Shown piece after piece: positions 5,309 through 8,725 of a DNA stretch of 8,725 bases; the stretch's first letter is position 1; the number at the start of each line of letters is the position of its first letter. The stretch is from Candidatus Zixiibacteriota bacterium. GTDB taxonomy: Bacteria > Zixibacteria > MSB-5A5 > CAIYYT01. The position numbers and the translations under genes are program-made. The notes beneath the pieces are model-generated. The model searched no databases, was not told the DNA's origin, and worked only from the letters and a program-made list of their open reading frames with translations. The DNA is taken from NCBI GenBank assembly GCA_023134875.1, contig JAGLUH010000008.1:1-8725 (forward strand), read 5' to 3'.

Positions 5309-6556
5309 ATGACTTACAAGGGCAAACCTCCGGAACGCTGTTCCTTCTGCGGGAAGGATTCGCGCCATATCCGCAAGCTGTTCTCTGGTCATGATGCCTA
5401 TATTTGCGACGAGTGTGTCGATCTCACTTACGAGCTTCTGCAGGACGATATTCCGACCAAGGCGCCGCTGCCACCCTTGAAACTGTTTAAACCAAAAGAG
5501 ACAAAGGCCTTTCTTGACCAATATGTAATCGGCCAGGAGCAGGCCAAGAAGACTCTCTCGGTCGCGGTTTACAATCATTACCAGCGGCTCTTTCATCCGG
5601 AAGCAATGGCTGACGTGGAACTGGAGAAGTCGAATATCCTTCTCCTGGGAGCTACCGGCACCGGCAAGACCCTGCTGGCGCGAACGCTGGCACGGATGCT
5701 GTCGGTCCCCTTCTGTATTACTGACGCCACTGTTTTGACTGAAGCGGGCTATGTCGGCGAGGATGTTGAGAACATCCTGGTCAAACTGTATCATGCGGCC
5801 GATTACAACAAGGATCGCACGGAGACCGGCATCATCTTCGTTGACGAACTCGACAAACTCTCCCGTCGCTCCGCCAATCCGTCGATAACACGTGATGTCT
5901 CCGGTGAGGGGGTACAGCAGGGACTGTTGAAAATTCTCGAAGGTACGGTCTCTTCCATCCCGCCCAAGGGGGGGCGCAAACATCCGGAGCAGCCACTGGT
6001 GCCTATCAATACAAGTAATATCCTCTTCATCTGCGGGGGCGCTTTTAACGGCCTTGAAGAAATCATCATGAGGCGCATTGGCAGGAAACGTCTCGGTTTC
6101 GGTGTCGACCACCGCGCGCTCGAATTCAAGGATTCGGGTGAAATCTTCAAACATGTCGAGCCCCCCGACCTGCTGGAATACGGGCTGATCCCGGAACTGG
6201 TAGGCCGGCTACCGGTTATCACCGCGCTCGGCGAACTTTCCGATGAAGCGATGCTCAGGATTTTGACCGAGCCTAAAAACAGCCTGGTAAAGCAATACCA
6301 GAAGATGTTTGCGCTCGAAGGAATCGAGCTGGAATTTACTCCGGAAGCCCTGACGGCGGTTGTCGACCTGGCACGCAAGCGAAAGACCGGCGCGCGGGCG
6401 CTGCGTTCCATATTCGAGGAAAAGATGCTTGACATCATGTACGATGCGCCCTCCTACCGTAATGTCGCGGGGATAACAATCACTGCTGATATCATTACCG
6501 CCGATGCCGCACCCATAATCAAACGGGCTGCCAAAGGCAAGAGACAGAGCGCCTGA
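5309..6556 (+). CDS. clpX: ATP-dependent Clp protease ATP-binding subunit ClpX
   Basis: ClpX is the hexameric AAA+ unfoldase that recognises tagged or damaged proteins and threads them into ClpP. The 415 residues begin with the zinc-binding domain: C11, C14, C33 and C36 in CSFC and CDEC. Walker A is GATGTGKT (114-121; usually GPTGSGKT), Walker B is IIFVDELDK (175-183), the pore loop is GYVGEDVE (147-154), and the second loop RDVSGEGVQQ is at 195-204. The ClpP-docking IGF loop reads LGF (262-264). The C-terminal sensor-2 helix is GARALRS. The start is certain: TAA at 5300-5302 is in frame just upstream and ATG 5309 is the first start after it. The ribosome site is weak, and a five-codon mini-frame (5295-5312) overlaps the start as ATGA, so coupling is possible. 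lon follows after 10 bases. Confidence 0.97.
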   Translation: MTYKGKPPERCSFCGKDSRHIRKLFSGHDAYICDECVDLTYELLQDDIPTKAPLPPLKLFKPKETKAFLDQYVIGQEQAKKTLSVAVYNHYQRLFHPEAMADVELEKSNILLLGATGTGKTLLARTLARMLSVPFCITDATVLTEAGYVGEDVENILVKLYHAADYNKDRTETGIIFVDELDKLSRRSANPSITRDVSGEGVQQGLLKILEGTVSSIPPKGGRKHPEQPLVPINTSNILFICGGAFNGLEEIIMRRIGRKRLGFGVDHRALEFKDSGEIFKHVEPPDLLEYGLIPELVGRLPVITALGELSDEAMLRILTEPKNSLVKQYQKMFALEGIELEFTPEALTAVVDLARKRKTGARALRSIFEEKMLDIMYDAPSYRNVAGITITADIITADAAPIIKRAAKGKRQSA

Positions 6557-6566
6557 TTAGAGCGCC

Positions 6567-8725
6567 ATGATTTACCGTTACGGTTCAGAACAGATCAGGA
6601 TCAAGGACCGCCTGCCGGTCGTGCCACTGCGTGACACGATTGTCTTTCCTTTTATGGTATACCCGATGATCGTCGGTCGCCAGTTTTCAGTGGACGCGTT
6701 GCAAGCCGCGATGGTTGGCGACAAACAGATTCTGCTGCTGGCACAGAAGCTCAAGGAGGTGGAACAACCGAAGGCGGATGATCTCTACACTTTCGGTACT
6801 GTCGCCAGAGTCCTCCAGGTGATGAAGCAGGCGGGCGGTACGATCAAGGTCCTGGTGGAGGGTATCTGTCGTACTCAGGCAGAGAAACTTACCAGCGGCG
6901 ACCGTTATCTTATCGCTCATCATGATATTGTCGCCGACAGCTATGCGGATGACCCGACAACATTGGAAGCGCTGTCGCGCACCGCCCGGAAGATTTTCAA
7001 CGAATACGTCACTCTCAATCGCCGTATTCCCGACGAGGTGCTTGGCTATGCCGCCAATGTCGAGGAGGCGGGCAAACTGGCCGATATCATCGCCGCCCAT
7101 CTCCAGGTGGCGCCAGGTGTCAGGCAATCGCTGCTGCAGATCGCCGAAGTGGAGAAGCGATTGCAGCGCCTCTCCGAGATTCTCTCCTCGGAGATCGAAA
7201 TTCTGAAACTGGAACAGGAGATCGACAGCGGCGTGCGGGAATCGTTGACGAAAAGCCAGCGCGAGTTCTATCTCCAACACCAGTTGAAAGTGATCAAGGA
7301 GGAATTGGGACAGAAAGAGGACGGAACTGATGTCCAGGGATATGAAGATCAGATTGCCAGGCTTTCTCTTTCCGAGGAAGCCCGCAAGAAAGCAATTGAG
7401 GAGGTGAATCGCCTTGCCAGGATGCACTCCTACTCCGCGGAGGCGGCGGTGATCCGAGGATATCTTGACTGGCTGCTGGGCCTGCCCTGGAGTGTTTACA
7501 CCAAGGATCGCGCCAATTTTAAGGAGGTCGAAAGCATCCTCGATGCCGAACACTACGGCTTGCAAAAGGCAAAGAAGCGCATATCCGAGCATCTGGCGGT
7601 GATGCAACTCTCGGGCGGTGTTAAGGGTACGATACTCTGTCTGGTCGGCCCGCCGGGGGTGGGTAAGACCTCGCTCGGCAAATCGGTTGCTCATGCGCTT
7701 GATCGCAAGTTCGCCCGCATGTCACTGGGCGGCATAAAGGATGAAGCGGAAATTCGCGGCCATCGGCGCACCTATATCGGCTCCCTGCCAGGTCGTATTG
7801 TGCAGATGCTCAAGAAAGCGAAAAGCGCCAATCCGGTATTCCTGCTTGACGAGGTTGACAAGATCGGTTCCAGTTTTCAGGGCGATCCCGCCGCGGCGCT
7901 GCTGGAAGTGCTCGATCCGGAACAGAATTCGACTTTTCAGGATCATTACCTGGAATGCGAGTTCGATCTTTCCAAAATTCTCTTTATCACTACCGCCAAC
8001 ACCGCAGCCGGAATTCCGCCGGCGCTGCTGGATCGAATGGAAACAATCGATCTGCCCGGTTATCTTGAATTTGAGAAGATCGGTATCGCCGAGGGTTTTC
8101 TGATTCCGAAGCAGAAGATAGAGTGCGGTCTGATTGATCGCCGGATCAATATCGGTAAAAAGGTGTTGCAGACGATCATCCGAGATTATACACGCGAAGC
8201 CGGTGTGCGGGAACTGGAACGCAAGATCGGAGCGATTTTCCGGCAATTGGCACAGAGAATTGCGCACGGTGAAAAAAAAAAGAGTTTCATAGTCAGGAAG
8301 ACCGATTTACCCGCATACCTGGGTGCTCCCCGCTATCATGGCCTGACAGTGGGGACGGCGATGGTGGGGAAAGCGATCGGTCTGGCCTGGACGCAGTCGG
8401 GCGGCGAAATCTCGCCGGTCGAGGTGAAACTGACTGTCGGCAGCGGCAAGCTGATCCTGACCGGCAAGCTGGGAGAGGTGATGCGCGAATCGGCACAAAC
8501 AGCGGTGACGCTGGTCAAATCTCAAGCCCGGGTCTTACAGATCGCCGCTGACGGGTTCCAGAAACTTGATATTCATATGCATTTCCCCGAGGGTGCGGTT
8601 CCCAAGGATGGTCCATCGGCTGGTGTAACTATCCTGGTGGCGCTCGCTTCCGCTTTATTAAAAAAGATACCGAACCGGCAACTGGCCTATTCGGGTGAAA
8701 TCACGCTCTCCGGCGAGATTCTCCC
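6567..8725 (+). CDS. lon: ATP-dependent protease Lon (3' end outside window)
   Basis: Lon is a cytoplasmic homo-oligomeric AAA+ serine protease that degrades misfolded and some regulatory proteins. The visible 719 codons cover nearly the whole of a roughly 800-residue protein. The N-terminal substrate-binding domain opens with LPVVPLRDTIVFPFMVYP, and a long helical linker includes QREFYLQHQLKVIKEELG. Walker A is GPPGVGKT (361-368), Walker B is VFLLDEVDK with D428-E429, and EIRGHRRTYIGS follows Walker A as usual. The proteolytic serine is S684 in PKDGPSAG. The catalytic lysine would be just past the window end, after GEITLSGEIL. The frame stays open from 6567 to the edge. The in-frame TAG at 6558-6560 fixes ATG 6567 as the first start; its ribosome site is weak, so it probably depends on clpX translation 10 bases upstream. 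The gene contains a run of ten A at 8272-8281. Confidence 0.97.
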   Translation, partial: MIYRYGSEQIRIKDRLPVVPLRDTIVFPFMVYPMIVGRQFSVDALQAAMVGDKQILLLAQKLKEVEQPKADDLYTFGTVARVLQVMKQAGGTIKVLVEGICRTQAEKLTSGDRYLIAHHDIVADSYADDPTTLEALSRTARKIFNEYVTLNRRIPDEVLGYAANVEEAGKLADIIAAHLQVAPGVRQSLLQIAEVEKRLQRLSEILSSEIEILKLEQEIDSGVRESLTKSQREFYLQHQLKVIKEELGQKEDGTDVQGYEDQIARLSLSEEARKKAIEEVNRLARMHSYSAEAAVIRGYLDWLLGLPWSVYTKDRANFKEVESILDAEHYGLQKAKKRISEHLAVMQLSGGVKGTILCLVGPPGVGKTSLGKSVAHALDRKFARMSLGGIKDEAEIRGHRRTYIGSLPGRIVQMLKKAKSANPVFLLDEVDKIGSSFQGDPAAALLEVLDPEQNSTFQDHYLECEFDLSKILFITTANTAAGIPPALLDRMETIDLPGYLEFEKIGIAEGFLIPKQKIECGLIDRRINIGKKVLQTIIRDYTREAGVRELERKIGAIFRQLAQRIAHGEKKKSFIVRKTDLPAYLGAPRYHGLTVGTAMVGKAIGLAWTQSGGEISPVEVKLTVGSGKLILTGKLGEVMRESAQTAVTLVKSQARVLQIAADGFQKLDIHMHFPEGAVPKDGPSAGVTILVALASALLKKIPNRQLAYSGEITLSGEIL

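Noticed and set aside
5258..6154. Long antisense open frame of about 298 codons opposite clpX
   Set aside because: It lies across a clearly conserved clpX, has no recognisable protein features, and reflects codon bias of the + strand gene.
6687..7694. Antisense open frame of about 335 codons opposite lon
   Set aside because: The + strand encodes an unbroken Lon with all motifs; the antisense product shows no domain and low-complexity Leu/His/Gln richness typical of a shadow frame.

Overview
This window reads as the chromosome of a bacterium, probably a Gram-negative (diderm) one. The first gene is the C-terminal part of a PpiD/SurA-type envelope peptidyl-prolyl isomerase, and the right-hand 5.4 kb is the classic protein quality-control cluster tig-clpP-clpX-lon. 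Starts are ATG, GTG and TTG, ribosome sites are purine rich, and neither tRNA gene encodes its CCA end. Hand-counted 60-base samples of the housekeeping genes run near 63-65% G+C. I cannot assign a phylum from the sequence; an uncultivated FCB or deltaproteobacteria-like lineage is only a guess from gene order and repeat style.

Layout, all on the + strand. Positions 2-694: end of a PpiD-like isomerase. Positions 729-2665: a two-gene type II restriction-modification module, made of a beta-class SPPY DNA methyltransferase with an extra C-terminal staphylococcal-nuclease-like domain, then an MjaI-family restriction endonuclease, joined by a TAATG stop/start overlap. The module is less G+C rich than its neighbours, most clearly in its second half. 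Positions 2666-3003: non-coding, holding a 106-base nested inverted repeat that can fold like a cloverleaf. Positions 3004-3272: two tRNA-Leu genes, anticodons UAG and, unusually, AAG, with a good sigma-70-like promoter between them. Positions 3297-8725: tig, clpP, clpX and lon, the last cut off by the window edge.

How it works together: trigger factor meets nascent chains at the ribosome; ClpX unfolds and feeds substrates to ClpP; Lon is an independent ATP-dependent protease. tig begins only 24 bases after the AAG tRNA, so tRNA and protease genes are probably co-transcribed from the promoter near 3133-3161. By family, the restriction module is predicted to act on CTAG, and CTAG occurs only four times in the window: twice in the methyltransferase gene, twice in the AAG tRNA, and never in the housekeeping protein genes.

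The most unusual items are the methyltransferase-SNase fusion with an apparently dead nuclease site, the tRNA-Leu(AAG), an Asp-to-Asn change at the third catalytic position of ClpP, and the cloverleaf repeat.
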